From positions 4,836,001 through 4,900,000 of the forward strand of contig OZ020255.1 in NCBI GenBank assembly GCA_963971285.1: a DNA stretch of 64,000 nt, given 5' to 3'. A program made the position numbers and the translations under genes. Under the pieces are notes generated by a model, which did not search any database, had not been told where the DNA came from, and was given only the letters and a program-made list of their open reading frames with translations. Origin of the DNA: Astropecten irregularis. Its lineage: Eukaryota > Echinodermata > Asteroidea > Paxillosida > Astropectinidae. Positions within the stretch are counted from its first letter, which is position 1. Each line of letters begins with the position of its first letter. Below, in pieces: positions 25,701-31,870 of the stretch.

Positions 25701-26514
25701 TTAAATTGACGCAAGCATTCTGTTGTTCATTACTCAACTCAAGTGTTTCACCAAAATGACCCAAATTGACACTAGATGATTATTTAAAACATAGAGCAAA
25801 CCATGTCCCTGCAGGGAGGACGGCAGTGCAAAAGGCCATACAAACCGCCATCATGGGTTTAATATTGCCAGCTCAGTAACTGGTGGCTCAGAAAAATCTC
25901 AATTTATCCGAATTTACTTTTCAGTATTACTGAGCAATGGAAGACATGAATTTTTAGGGTTTATATTGATTTTCGGCAATGGAAGGTGATTTCCCGGCTT
26001 GGAAGTTGGAAAAGCCTTTTATCATGAACAATCAAAAAGTTGTTGATTGGAGTTTGCATGGTTGGGACTGCATCTTGTAGTTTGGCTTTTGTTCTGATTG
26101 TTTCGACATTGCTGTGACATACATGTATTGCAATAACTTTATAATTGTTTTTTTTTTTCCATTACAGTTCCGGAGGAAAATCAGTGCTTCTTCAGCAGCA
26201 ACATGAATTATCTTGTGGTCAATGACTGCTTGTCTGAGAGACGGATTCCTTTTACTGGATGTGAGGGCTACTGCAATTCAAATACTCGGATCACCATGTT
26301 CCCAGATTCTCATGTTCACTTCAATTGTGAATGCTGCAAACCGGGAGAGATGCAGCAAAACTACGTCAGCATGAAATGTAACAATGGAACCAAATTTGCA
26401 CATCCATATTATGAAGTCAAGCAATGTCAGTGCTCTTCTTGCAGTTATGATCCTATGGAACGACTTGATGTTAACCCATTCAAAATTCCTACCCAGGGAA
26501 AAGTCCGGGATTGA
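1637..26514 (+). CDS. Gene A: gel-forming mucin-like protein with ten discoidin-like domains, VWC and CTCK (30 exons, 5' end outside window)
   Basis: Thirty exons with GT-AG borders join into one open frame of 7842 nt ending in TGA at 26512-26514. Domain order: VWC-like tail (exon 1), PTS exon with a 12-residue repeat (2), then discoidin-like domains (149 codons each) alternating with Thr-rich exons (3-24), two PTS exons (25-26), a VWC domain over three exons (27-29) and a CTCK (30). Gel-forming mucins and VWF share the VWC-CTCK ending, where the CTCK makes disulfide dimers in the ER; vertebrate mucins carry CysD domains where this protein has discoidin-like ones. The N-terminal VWD assemblies expected of this family, and the signal peptide, must lie left of the window if present. 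Exons 7-24 are nearly identical in repeats and introns, which marks recent tandem amplification. Exon borders are read by eye, without RNA evidence. Confidence 0.85.
2196..2408 (+). CDS. Gene A exon 2: PTS exon with a 12-residue tandem repeat
   Basis: Phase 1-1, 71 codons, flanked by acaacag and gtatgtt. The frame is ACA/ACC/ACT-rich and carries about 3.7 copies of R-I-P-P-T-T-T-I-P-S-T-T. This frame lacks a start codon, so a simple ORF list shows only the wrong frames here. The composition suits dense O-glycosylation. Confidence 0.75.
2228..2359 (+). repeat. 36-bp coding minisatellite
   Basis: Three full copies (2228-2263, 2264-2299, 2300-2335) and a 24-bp partial copy of a 36-bp unit inside exon 2. 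Copies differ by single bases, for example CCT CCA against CCT TCA. The 36-bp period preserves the reading frame. Confidence 0.85.
2987..3433 (+). CDS. Gene A exon 3: discoidin-like domain D1
   Basis: Phase 1-1, 149 codons. The domain runs from VCDDDLDSYDKV to HGCEE with one Cys near each end, as in F5/8 type C (discoidin) domains, where these two close the beta sandwich. YLEITFDV fits the family's early 'yleidL' strand and LRVYLV...YQVSLHGC fits the closing 'lRvEl.GC' strands. It is the most diverged copy (DSYD, KTTDWW, NETLPY, AGS, FKYQVSL), so probably one of the oldest. It keeps the N-E-T glycosylation sequon. Distance from known F5/8C domains is large, so the fold is inferred. Confidence 0.82.
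3941..4304 (+). mobile_element. TTAA-flanked MITE, family M1 copy 1
   Basis: Starts TTAAAGGTAGTATCATACTT and ends with the inverse, GTATGATACTACCTTAA. No coding content. Internal landmarks shared with other copies: cgcctgaaatgctgtattta, tccagaaattagtaaaac, cttttaaaagatcaaaaa, ttttcacagatgac. A TTAA at both ends suggests a piggyBac-type target site. Confidence 0.8.
4494..4634 (+). CDS. Gene A exon 4: PTS exon
   Basis: Phase 1-1, 47 codons between cactacag and gtatgtg. It encodes VPSTTTERATTIVSTTGPP and ends TTVKSTTG. The closing block (TPESTTKETTTVKSTTG) recurs in most PTS exons of gene A, and a similar block closes those of gene B, pointing to one ancestral cassette. Confidence 0.8.
5414..5860 (+). 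CDS. Gene A exon 5: discoidin-like domain D2
   Basis: Phase 1-1, 149 codons. Intermediate between D1 and the D3-D10 group: it has NLDSYDKVTV, SINVDSV, LALEFQAG, LSDDDK and FKYQVVLHGC. The following intron begins like the one after D1 (Gaaatgggaaccaaagatgat stretch), unlike the introns of the young array. Confidence 0.85.
6255..6428 (+). CDS. Gene A exon 6: PTS exon
   Basis: Phase 1-1, 58 codons, flanked by atattacag and gtatgatg. Begins VPPTSTVRTTTIVSTPVTS, contains PTTAGPPFTTKE and ends TTIKSTTG. Same length as the seven 58-codon exons of the young array and probably the closest relative of their ancestor. Confidence 0.8.
6590..7726 (+). mobile_element. Decayed non-LTR retrotransposon (RTE/CR1-like LINE) in the intron
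   Basis: Two coding remnants of one LINE. At about 6606-6860 an endonuclease piece reads GDFNVFTGADRVGYETC...LRVVGSWYQ and, past an in-frame TGA at 6787, YSNTGVVANEKDH, matching the EEP-type endonuclease of such elements. At about 7130-7712 reverse-transcriptase pieces in shifting frames read AFDSIDRGALCRLL (RT motif A region), GTEITVRCGG, PTLFNTCM and VTDLDVNDDAVTFEE, where the family has a F-A-D-D-type active site. The middle is missing, and stops and frameshifts are many. It ends near a (TGAT)n run at 7709-7726. Not functional. Confidence 0.8.
7822..8165 (-). mobile_element. tRNA-derived fold-back/SINE-like element, family T1 copy 1
   Basis: The minus strand of 7889-7960 is tRNA-like: a B-box-like GTTCGAATCCCGC and an A-box region complementary to ctgagccatccagcc. 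The element starts with attgaaaagtgaac (7859) and ends with gttcacttttcaat (8145-8158), its inverted partner. The body (ttcgtttggcagtcagaagcc...atgaaaccacgcacac...tacatgggggatc) recurs at 41.8 and 47.8 kb. Confidence 0.75.
8493..8939 (+). CDS. Gene A exon 7: discoidin-like domain D3
   Basis: Phase 1-1, 149 codons, acceptor acttcagcag. First member of the young array. Differs from the D5/D7/D8/D10 sequence by DDKPV (not DDRPV) and SLAAVTG (not SLPAVTG). Its upstream intron is unlike those of the other array copies, so the array's left edge lies here. Confidence 0.87.
9467..9640 (+). CDS. Gene A exon 8: PTS exon S1 of the young array
   Basis: Phase 1-1, 58 codons, acceptor tttctacag. Encodes APPTTTKKTTTVVSTTAAP, PTTAAPPTTGPTSTTVE and TPESTTKETTTVKSTTG. 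No cysteine. Closing codons GTA AAA TCT ACC ACA, a marker shared with the 12213 copy. Confidence 0.87.
9866..10312 (+). CDS. Gene A exon 9: discoidin-like domain D4
   Basis: Phase 1-1, 149 codons, acceptor acttttgcag. Carries the pair of variants DINVNVKSM (against DVNVNVKSV), shared only with D6, which is two units downstream. Confidence 0.88.
10840..11013 (+). CDS. Gene A exon 10: PTS exon S2
   Basis: Phase 1-1, 58 codons, same protein as S1 but closing codons GTT AAA TCT ACC ACT, a silent marker shared with the 13586 copy. Confidence 0.87.
11239..11685 (+). CDS. Gene A exon 11: discoidin-like domain D5
   Basis: Phase 1-1, 149 codons; same protein as D7, D8 and D10. Key motifs: PTDWWRPDDPSSNETSPY, YLEITFDV, VAVEFQPGDRAMYYPL and LRVYLVSPSPNFEYQVVL before the closing HGC. 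The Asn of N-E-T is a potential N-glycan site. Confidence 0.88.
12213..12386 (+). CDS. Gene A exon 12: PTS exon S3
   Basis: Phase 1-1, 58 codons; matches S1, including the ACC ACA ending, in line with a duplicated two-unit block. Confidence 0.87.
12612..13058 (+). CDS. Gene A exon 13: discoidin-like domain D6
   Basis: Phase 1-1, 149 codons. Shares DINVNVKSM with D4 and has one private change, SEHDRP for SEDDRP. Confidence 0.88.
13586..13759 (+). CDS. Gene A exon 14: PTS exon S4
   Basis: Phase 1-1, 58 codons; silent ACC ACT ending shared with S2 at 10840. Confidence 0.87.
13985..14431 (+). CDS. Gene A exon 15: discoidin-like domain D7
   Basis: Phase 1-1, 149 codons; majority sequence. It ends the strict 1373-bp run: the next discoidin exon is 1902 bp on because an extra PTS exon (15026) lies between. 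Confidence 0.88.
15026..15238 (+). CDS. Gene A exon 16: long PTS exon type B, copy B1
   Basis: Phase 1-1, 71 codons if the acceptor is taken at attaaaatgtag (15025), the choice that gives the same 1-1 phase as every neighbour; the donor is gcag/gtaaaa. Encodes ALITFATTIAVTTAATTTVE, TTVVVYTTTPVGTTTKE and ends TLRTTGSTAG. The first codons (TTGATTACGTTTGCT) resemble the intron end before discoidin exons (gtgattacttttgcag), so this exon may have arisen with an acceptor shift. Confidence 0.75.
15488..15661 (+). CDS. Gene A exon 17: PTS exon S5
   Basis: Phase 1-1, 58 codons; one change, STTVESTTVV for STTVETTTVV. Confidence 0.87.
15887..16333 (+). CDS. Gene A exon 18: discoidin-like domain D8
   Basis: Phase 1-1, 149 codons; protein identical to D5 and D7 by eye. 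Confidence 0.88.
16861..17034 (+). CDS. Gene A exon 19: PTS exon S6
   Basis: Phase 1-1, 58 codons; one Thr lost (AAPATAAPP for AAPTTAAPP). Confidence 0.87.
17260..17706 (+). CDS. Gene A exon 20: discoidin-like domain D9
   Basis: Phase 1-1, 149 codons. Private changes PSTTSKVC for PSTTPKVC and KSLTI for KSVTI. Confidence 0.88.
18301..18513 (+). CDS. Gene A exon 21: type B PTS exon, copy B2
   Basis: Phase 1-1, 71 codons; same protein as B1, 3275 bp downstream of it, the length of one D-B-S-D-S block. Confidence 0.75.
18765..18938 (+). CDS. Gene A exon 22: PTS exon S7
   Basis: Phase 1-1, 58 codons; consensus protein. Confidence 0.87.
19164..19610 (+). CDS. Gene A exon 23: discoidin-like domain D10
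   Basis: Phase 1-1, 149 codons; consensus protein. Last intact discoidin exon; a relic of another unit follows at about 21.8 kb. Confidence 0.88.
20204..20416 (+). CDS. Gene A exon 24: type B PTS exon, copy B3
   Basis: Phase 1-1, 71 codons. Differs from B1/B2 by STVPSTTG for STEPSTTG and TLTTTESTAG for TLRTTGSTAG. Its downstream intron no longer matches the array (gtaaacataaaccg), so this is the array's right edge. Confidence 0.75.
21832..22031 (+). pseudogene. Relic of a discoidin exon end and its intron
   Basis: The text gcatggctgcaaagaaaaaa at about 21838 resembles the discoidin exon end acatggctgcgaagaaggta. It is followed by agacagaaatgagattgg, atatctcacttatagacgag, agaaacaggattgggg and ggaaccaaagatgattc in the order seen in the introns after D1 and D2 (3480-3550, 5910-6040). 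The donor is lost (aaaaaac for ggtatg) and the rest of the exon is missing. It sits just before PTS exon 25, where a discoidin unit would be expected. Confidence 0.65.
22188..22349 (+). CDS. Gene A exon 25: PTS exon
   Basis: Phase 1-1, 54 codons between cttttacag and gtaatgac. Begins APPSTTEVTTVRLTTTG and ends TTEERTTVHSTTG. Diverged from the array copies, so older. Confidence 0.8.
22458..22640 (+). CDS. Gene A exon 26: last PTS exon
   Basis: Phase 1-1, 61 codons, acceptor aataaccag, donor gcag/gtaaat. Begins EAPTPEVSTTTIVTTKE and ends TTVLTTTPKGAG. Lys-rich compared with other PTS exons; leads into the VWC domain. Confidence 0.78.
23046..23083 (+). CDS. Gene A exon 27: VWC part 1
   Basis: 38 nt, phase 1 to 0, between catttcag and gtaagtaa. 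Encodes EPIFCLFRGEKYE, the first Cys and the 'G-x-x-Y' start of a VWC domain. Gene B has the matching 35-nt exon at 48246-48280. Confidence 0.75.
23300..23627 (+). mobile_element. TTAA MITE family M1, copy 2
   Basis: TTAAAGGTTGTATCATACTT start and GTATGATATTACCTTAA end; lacks part of the middle (the cgcctgaaatg block). Lies in the intron between VWC exons 27 and 28. Confidence 0.75.
23866..24228 (-). mobile_element. TTAA MITE family M1, diverged inverted copy
   Basis: Reverse-oriented landmarks: ttttactaatttctggataa (24087), atacaccatttcaggcagaa and gtttctaccaacaccatctt. Left end TTAAAGGTATAATACATGAT is weakly conserved, and the right end near ttctgtttgggtatgttacc lacks a clear TTAA. Confidence 0.55.
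24441..24545 (+). CDS. Gene A exon 28: VWC part 2
   Basis: 105 nt, phase 0-0, between cttgcacag and gtaagtac. Encodes PGDFISVGRPCTVLICDNNG and then VICNRTCPS. N-R-T is a possible N-glycan site. The equivalent exon of gene B is also exactly 105 nt. Confidence 0.8.
25190..25260. repeat. Dispersed repeat piece (ctacaggatcaccccaggtc)
   Basis: Related text occurs at 63570-63640 (ctacaggatcatcccctagg) and 29755-29800 (cctccaggtctgatgaggac), each followed by tctac(a/g)ct(a). Boundaries not defined. Confidence 0.4.
25406..25451 (+). CDS. Gene A exon 29: VWC part 3
   Basis: 46 nt, phase 0 to 1, between gactgtag and gtatgtaa. Encodes GKLMEISPDRCCPVC, the C-C-P-x-C signature that closes VWC domains. 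Confidence 0.8.
26168..26514 (+). CDS. Gene A exon 30: C-terminal cystine knot (CTCK) and stop
   Basis: Acceptor ccattacag; open to TGA. Cysteine pattern: C-F-F-S, DCLSE, GCEGYC, CECCKPG, MKCNNG, QCQCSSC. The G-C-x-G-Y-C and C-x-C-C blocks and the closing C-x-C-x-x-C are the CTCK hallmark of mucins, VWF and related proteins, where the domain drives disulfide dimerisation. About 20 residues follow the last Cys. N-N-G-T gives a sequon inside the knot. Confidence 0.9.
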
Positions 26515-26541
26515 GAAGCCTTGATCTTTTCTCTGCACTGA

Positions 26542-26547
26542 AATAAA
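26542..26547 (+). terminator. Poly(A) signal of gene A
   Basis: AATAAA 28 nt after the stop codon, in aaataaatataatatt. Short 3' UTR expected. Confidence 0.65.
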
Positions 26548-27690
26548 TATAATATTTCCCTTAAAAAAAGTAAACTACATGTACTTTAACACACAAAGAT
26601 TTGGGGGATTTGAGCACATTTTGGTAAAGATTCTGTGTGACTTTGTGACAAATTAGGGATGAAACAACGAACAATTCTCCGTATATCAGCCACAACATAA
26701 AATTGGTAATTTGGCAAATGTTTGCTTTCAAAGCAGTTTCTTAGAAATTGTCATTCTTTGGAAAGATTAAAATCTAATATGGAATATTACCTAGTGCAGA
26801 AAATGTTTCAAAATTTTCGGAGAGAATTTGACCTGCAAAGGACACAATAATGTGTATGACTATGGATTTGGAAGACATGTTATGAGGCCATGAGCCTATA
26901 TTTAATTTTGCTTCTAGTAGATGCTTTATTTCTTGCATGAACAAAAAGTTAATTAAGTGCACGGTCTTAAAGAAACATTTCACCTTTGATTTAATTTCTT
27001 TGATTTAATTAAATTATCTGTATAATTAAGGAAGTAAAACATAACACGAATACCATTTGAGGCAGGTTCGTAACATTAAGTTGTGGAGTGTAACTTAATT
27101 TGAATGATGCTATGCTTATAGTGACATGCTACATGTTATGCACAGAAACTATTAGTGGCAGACAAACAATGACAATTATTAAACCTAGAATTTCATATAG
27201 ATATTTCTTCCCATCTGCACAAAAAATGTTTCAGCATCGGTTTTGATTCCTTTTGTTGATTTATTCATAGACCTATATTGAAGAACACATCCGGCATTGA
27301 CAGTTCAATGTATCAATTTGCTAGCAATGATCAGTGCATAACTGTCTTTAATTTGTTAAACTTGCCATCTTTTACCGAATAAAGAGAAATTAGAGGAAAT
27401 GTCCATTAAATTAATATCCAAATCTGTGAGCCTAATACACGGTTTATCTTGAAAAGATAATGGGCTAAGGGTGCAGTCACTGTGTTTTCCATAAACCCTT
27501 ACCCTTCTGCTAGTAAACAAATAAAATTAACTGAACGAATGAAAACTACGTTATTAATCATCAATAGTTTCGTTCAAACAAATAATTTACAAGTTTTGAA
27601 TTTATTTCTAAATACTTGCATGATTACATACTATTTGAAATTGATTAATAGTTTAAAAGTTTAAGAATAGGAGGAATGAGGGAAAGAACA

Positions 27691-27712
27691 AATTAATTAA
27701 TTAATTAATTAA
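27691..27712. repeat. (TTAA)n microsatellite
   Basis: AATTAATTAATTAATTAATT AA, about 5.5 units. Confidence 0.85.
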
Positions 27713-27946
27713 GCGCAAGACTTATTGTGTTTTGTTCAATATGTGGTTTACTAGGTCCTAGTAGAATAGGAATATCTGTTTTATTGATTCATTGGTGGTT
27801 TCTTTTTTTTGCTTTTTTTGCGTAGATTGCATTAAAAAATTACTTGCAAATCATTTTTGACTACAGTTTCATGTCTTTGTGAAGTTGTTTGTGCATCTAA
27901 AACAAACATGATGAATCTGAAGGAACTGTGTAGCACGTTTGAAAAT

Positions 27947-28022
27947 ATATATCATCGAAGAGATTAGAAGTTAGTGCTCACCAATTAAAGTGAGCACTTA
28001 TATATCATCTCTTCCACGATAT
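27947..28022. repeat. Imperfect hairpin
   Basis: agtgctcac / gtgagcact close around aattaaa, with outer arms atcatcgaagagat and atctcttccacgat. No tail or promoter identified. Confidence 0.55.
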
Positions 28023-28053
28023 CTGCATGTAAAACAAACTTGTCCTTGCTGTG

Positions 28054-28410
28054 TTAAAGGTAGTATCATACCTTGGTAGCATACCAAAACAGAAAATCTT
28101 CACAGAACTGATTTACCTATAAATTACAGGATATGAAGGTGGTGATGGTAGAAACATCCCGTTAATTTTTTTTCTGCTTGAAATGCTGTATTTATCCAGA
28201 AAAGAGTAAAACCAGTGACTAAAATAATGTTTGACCTTTTAAGATAAAGAAGAAAAAAAAGAGTAAAGAAATGCCGAGGCCGTTTTTTAACCGTTTTCTC
28301 AAAAAGTGGCCACCGTATGGGACTGAACATTTTTCACAGATGACTTCCTTGATATTTTTTCTCATGAATATGCATTTCCTTGACAAAAACATAGTATGAT
28401 ACCACCTTAA
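28054..28410 (+). mobile_element. TTAA MITE family M1, copy in the intergenic region
   Basis: TTAAAGGTAGTATCATACCT start and GTATGATACCACCTTAA end; all internal landmarks are present. Confidence 0.78.
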
Positions 28411-28822
28411 GTCTTCATTTTGGTAACCAACCTTTTTTGCTATTGGAGTGCTACACTCCATCCCAGACACTGGCCAATTTTAATAATAATAAGCATAAAA
28501 CAAACAATCAATTTTATATGAAGGTTTAATCAACACAAACAAACGGCACGTCCTGTCTGTTATTGAAATCCAAGATTTGGATTGTCCCTTTAATTTATGT
28601 GTTAAATAGAAAGCTTTTGAAGGGACCGACAGCGAAAAAACAAAAACAATGATCACATAAGTGTTCGCCAAGTACGTAACTACTTTGCAGATTTATTGAA
28701 AATGAAAGGAACACATTCGGCGCAAAGTAATGTATTGCATTTAAACTGCACACAAATATTACAATTAACCCAACAACTGAAAACTGCTCATCAGCCAAAA
28801 AAATGACGTAAAACTTATAAAA

Positions 28823-28936
28823 TGCTTGGATCTAGGAGGGCCTGACGCGTTTCGATCCTGGCAGGATCTCTAATCGAAGGCTTCGATAAAGATCCTATAG
28901 GATAGAAATGCATCAGGACCTCCATCTCCAAGCATT
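28823..28936. mobile_element. Fold-back element, family F1
   Basis: Left tgcttggatctaggagggcc, then tgacgcgtttcgatcc; right aggacctccatctccaagca, with the inner piece ggatctc...gatcc symmetrical. A related half lies at 52820-52915 in a gene B intron. Shared flank: ctcatcagcc(a/t)aaaaaatgac. Confidence 0.65.
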
Positions 28937-29397
28937 AAAAAACGTTATAATAAAATAAAAGTCAAGCAACCCATAATAGAAAACGAAATAATTGTCTTTA
29001 CGAATTACTTTAATTGCTTCTGCTTGTTACCCCGAAGATTTTTTGTCTCAAAAATCGAAAGTGTATCAAATACAAACCTGTACATTTTATGATGATATGA
29101 GATATGCCATTCCTATCGCACATATACTGCTAAACTACAAGCATGTAAATATCCTGTAAAATACGTTTGAAAGTTTTTAAATGCGAACCTGAAAAGAGCG
29201 CTTCATCCGTTTAAATTCATTCTAATCCAATGGTCTACACGACGTTTGAGTATATTTGGGCACTGAGATGAGCCCGATGATGAGTAAGATTCAAAAGTAG
29301 TATTCAGAATTTCGATCATGCACCGAAATTATCATCCGGAATACCGTATATCCGGCGCTTTTACCACTTTTGGTGCTGCCCCCCAATATACAACAAT

Positions 29398-29445
29398 ATC
29401 TTTGTTCGTTTGGCAGTCAGAAGCTGCATGAAACTACTAACATAC
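29398..29445. mobile_element. Fragment of T1 element body
   Basis: tctttgttcgtttggcagtc, then agaagctgcatgaaac matches the body of the tRNA-like fold-back family at 7.98, 41.94 and 47.95 kb. Confidence 0.6.
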
Positions 29446-29732
29446 CGATATAGGCCTATATGCGTATTTTATTTATATTACAAACTAATTAATTATAAAT
29501 ACAAGTAATAAACTACTGCATACTACCCAGATACCAGAATAACGACCTTTCATACACTGTACACATGTACACACAGTTAAGGGAACCCGCATTATTTGAC
29601 ACTTTGAGTAAGAAGGAGCAAAGGGTCTGGTCTTCTTTCACCCTCCAACGAAGTCCCTTGGTAGTTGGTACCAAATTACGTGATCTAATTGAATGCATGC
29701 AATTATTGCAAGTAGACAGGGGCGAAGATCAC

Positions 29733-29748
29733 GGGGGGGGGGGGGGGG
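29733..29748. repeat. Poly(G) run, 16 nt
   Basis: Uninterrupted G run; likely length-variable and hard to sequence. Confidence 0.9.
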
Positions 29749-30146
29749 CTAGGGGTTACAACCTCCAGGTCTGATGAGGACGTGTCTACACTAGGCTGAT
29801 ATAGGCTCCAACAAGTAGATGAATTTAAATGTACCGAACTGTCCACAGAATGATGAAAAAAAAACAATGAAATCAAACTTTAATTTGCTTTTTTACCAAA
29901 TTACCACAACTAACACAACATTAATGGTAGGTGTTACAGTAGAATGCATGTGATTCCTAATACTGAACATAAAGCCAAGCCCTCGGTTCTCAGCACACAC
30001 GCGCCCATATTCTGGCGGCTACAACAATTTACGGCTGAATTTTAAACATTCAAGTTTACTCAACGAGTGGATTTCCCATGCAGCCATTCCCATTGCCTTT
30101 ATCGATCTTATTCTTTTATCCTTTTTTAAGTGTTTGGATGATTTGG

Positions 30147-31073
30147 CTATGAATCGTGGTCTTCAAATAAAGTTTGTTTCATTCGACTTATGTTTTCCTC
30201 TACTGAGTATCCAAATAGTTTGTAATCAACTTGATAGTATTCTGTTAGCTCCCGAATAAGGTCTAGCGGTACATGTTTGTAATACTCAATCAGGCTTTGC
30301 ATTGCATTTGAATTATGGTATTCAGGAAACTCAACCAGGTGATCTATTTCTAGCCAGCGAAGTACGTACGGCCCTTCGACCGAAAGGTTTTCAAAATGGC
30401 CAATGAAATCATATTTGATTTGACAGGGGTGAGATACAATATGTTGTGGAAGCCAGTGGTCGTTGAACACTGTCATTTTGATATCACTTCCAAGGTCAGT
30501 TACATACAATAAGAACTCCACCAATGTGATGTTTAACCATTTGCCTTCCTGTTTTGGAGCCCAGTTTATACCTCTGTACCGCCGCACAATGTCTCTGCCA
30601 AATCGCTTCTCCCAGAAGCGCTGCAGAGAGGCATGGTCGTACAGCATTCCACCACGAAACTTGCTCATATAAGCCGAGAGAATCCTGCTCATTGGGTCTC
30701 GGACAAATAAAACTTTGCGGTACGTGGATAATCGGTAGTTCCGTTCCGCTGGCGGGTACTGCCCCAATGTCAATTTGCCCGCGCTGTTGTATTTTCGAAG
30801 CTTACCAAAGATGGATTTCCAAGACTTACAGGACACTTTGGGGATGAAGTTGAAGAGAATTTTGTGTGGATCATTGACGAGCATGTGGTTGTAGTCTACG
30901 GTGGTCGATCGAGAGATGTTGAGGTGGTTGCATCCTTCATTGAGCGTCTGATGTCTTCTTGCTTGTTCTTGAAGTATGACATCATTTGGTTCGGTATTCC
31001 TCGTTTGCAGATCTTCATGTGGCGAATTACTAGCATTCTTTTTGATGGCAACCATTGCTCGTTTACGCGTAAC
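30147..31073 (-). CDS. Carbohydrate sulfotransferase (Sulfotransfer_2 family, CHST8-14-like), last exon
   Basis: Golgi enzyme family that moves sulfate from PAPS to sugar hydroxyls on glycans. Counting from the in-frame ATG at 31055, the 302 residues hold the 5'-phosphosulfate loop PKVSCKSWK (72-80), the 3'-phosphate site RDPMSRILSAY (119-129), FNDHWLPQ (197-204), a conserved Cys at 211, KYDFIGHFENL (214-224) and DYKLFGY (277-283), close to the C-terminal motif of HNK-1 and GalNAc-4/chondroitin sulfotransferases. The frame stays open upstream of the ATG to an acceptor (taccatcag at 31074) and reads VTRKRA, so the true start, with the type II membrane anchor, is probably in an upstream exon not identified. 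The sugar substrate cannot be told. It lies between two mucin genes, so a role in mucin sulfation is possible but unproven. Confidence 0.85.
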   Translation of the reverse strand, partial: VTRKRAMVAIKKNASNSPHEDLQTRNTEPNDVILQEQARRHQTLNEGCNHLNISRSTTVDYNHMLVNDPHKILFNFIPKVSCKSWKSIFGKLRKYNSAGKLTLGQYPPAERNYRLSTYRKVLFVRDPMSRILSAYMSKFRGGMLYDHASLQRFWEKRFGRDIVRRYRGINWAPKQEGKWLNITLVEFLLYVTDLGSDIKMTVFNDHWLPQHIVSHPCQIKYDFIGHFENLSVEGPYVLRWLEIDHLVEFPEYHNSNAMQSLIEYYKHVPLDLIRELTEYYQVDYKLFGYSVEENISRMKQTLFEDHDS

Positions 31074-31354
31074 CTGATGGTAGAAGAATCAATGTAATAT
31101 TATGGCTAAATGACTGAATGTGTTTATGGATCTGCTGCAACAACTGTTGAGTTAATTCCCCTCGTTTGACCCTATCCCTCCATTATCATTACAGTTAAAG
31201 CTTTTGGACTTGTTTGTCTGTCAACAAAACATGCGTAATATCTGTACATAGCAAACTGTGAATTTCAAGATTGTCGTTAAATAGAATTGAAAAGGGGCAA
31301 GTGAAATGAGGTGGTGCCTCGAGTAAGATTTCACAGGTAATCAATCTCAATAGA

Positions 31355-31870
31355 CAATGAGCATGGACCATAACAAAATTAGAGTTCTCAACTCCGACCA
31401 CATCTAAGGTCTGACTTAGACTTTGACTTGATATCCCAAAAATTATTGTAATTTTTATTTCCCCTGAAAAAATAAGAAAAACAAAAGAAAATTCAACAAA
31501 TGGGTTTAAGCTCTTGTTTCTGTTTCTGTATTTCTCTGTGAATGGATTATGAATTATATAATCACATAATCATTCACCAAAATACGTATCAAGGATTTTC
31601 TTTTGGGGGGGGGGCAGAAAATATGAATACGCCCCTTTTTTCAGTTGCATTGTGGGAAAGTGAATTTTGTTATTTTTTTGCTCCTTAAATGATACCACAT
31701 TTTCTTAAACGTGATGCCTTAATTTGAAGGCACATACTACCTAGCAAAGCTGTTAATGGTATAAACTTTCATTTTATGAAGTCTAACCTCGCATAGATGT
31801 ATAGTGGGTGTTGATTTTACTCCTTAATAAGAGGGTTTTCAGAACTGTGCTCCTTGACTATAGTGTAAGT
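31355..31870. mobile_element. Terminal-inverted-repeat element, family F2, partial copy
   Basis: Contains gcatggaccataacaaaatt, ctcaactccgaccacatcta, cacatactacctagcaaagc and gagggttttcagaactgtgc, ending gctccttgac. All reappear inverted in the larger element at 61337-62315. Confidence 0.6.

Larger units (their letters stand above)
26548..30146. other. Intergenic stretch between gene A and the sulfotransferase
   Basis: A+T-rich with no exon signature seen. Contains the M1 MITE at 28054-28410, hairpins at 27947-28022 and 28823-28936, an (AATT)n-like run at 27691-27712, a piece of the T1 element at 29398-29445 and a 16-G run. Confidence 0.5.

Noticed and set aside
30463..30847. Plus-strand frames over the sulfotransferase exon
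   Set aside because: Shadows of a minus-strand frame that carries all the family motifs.
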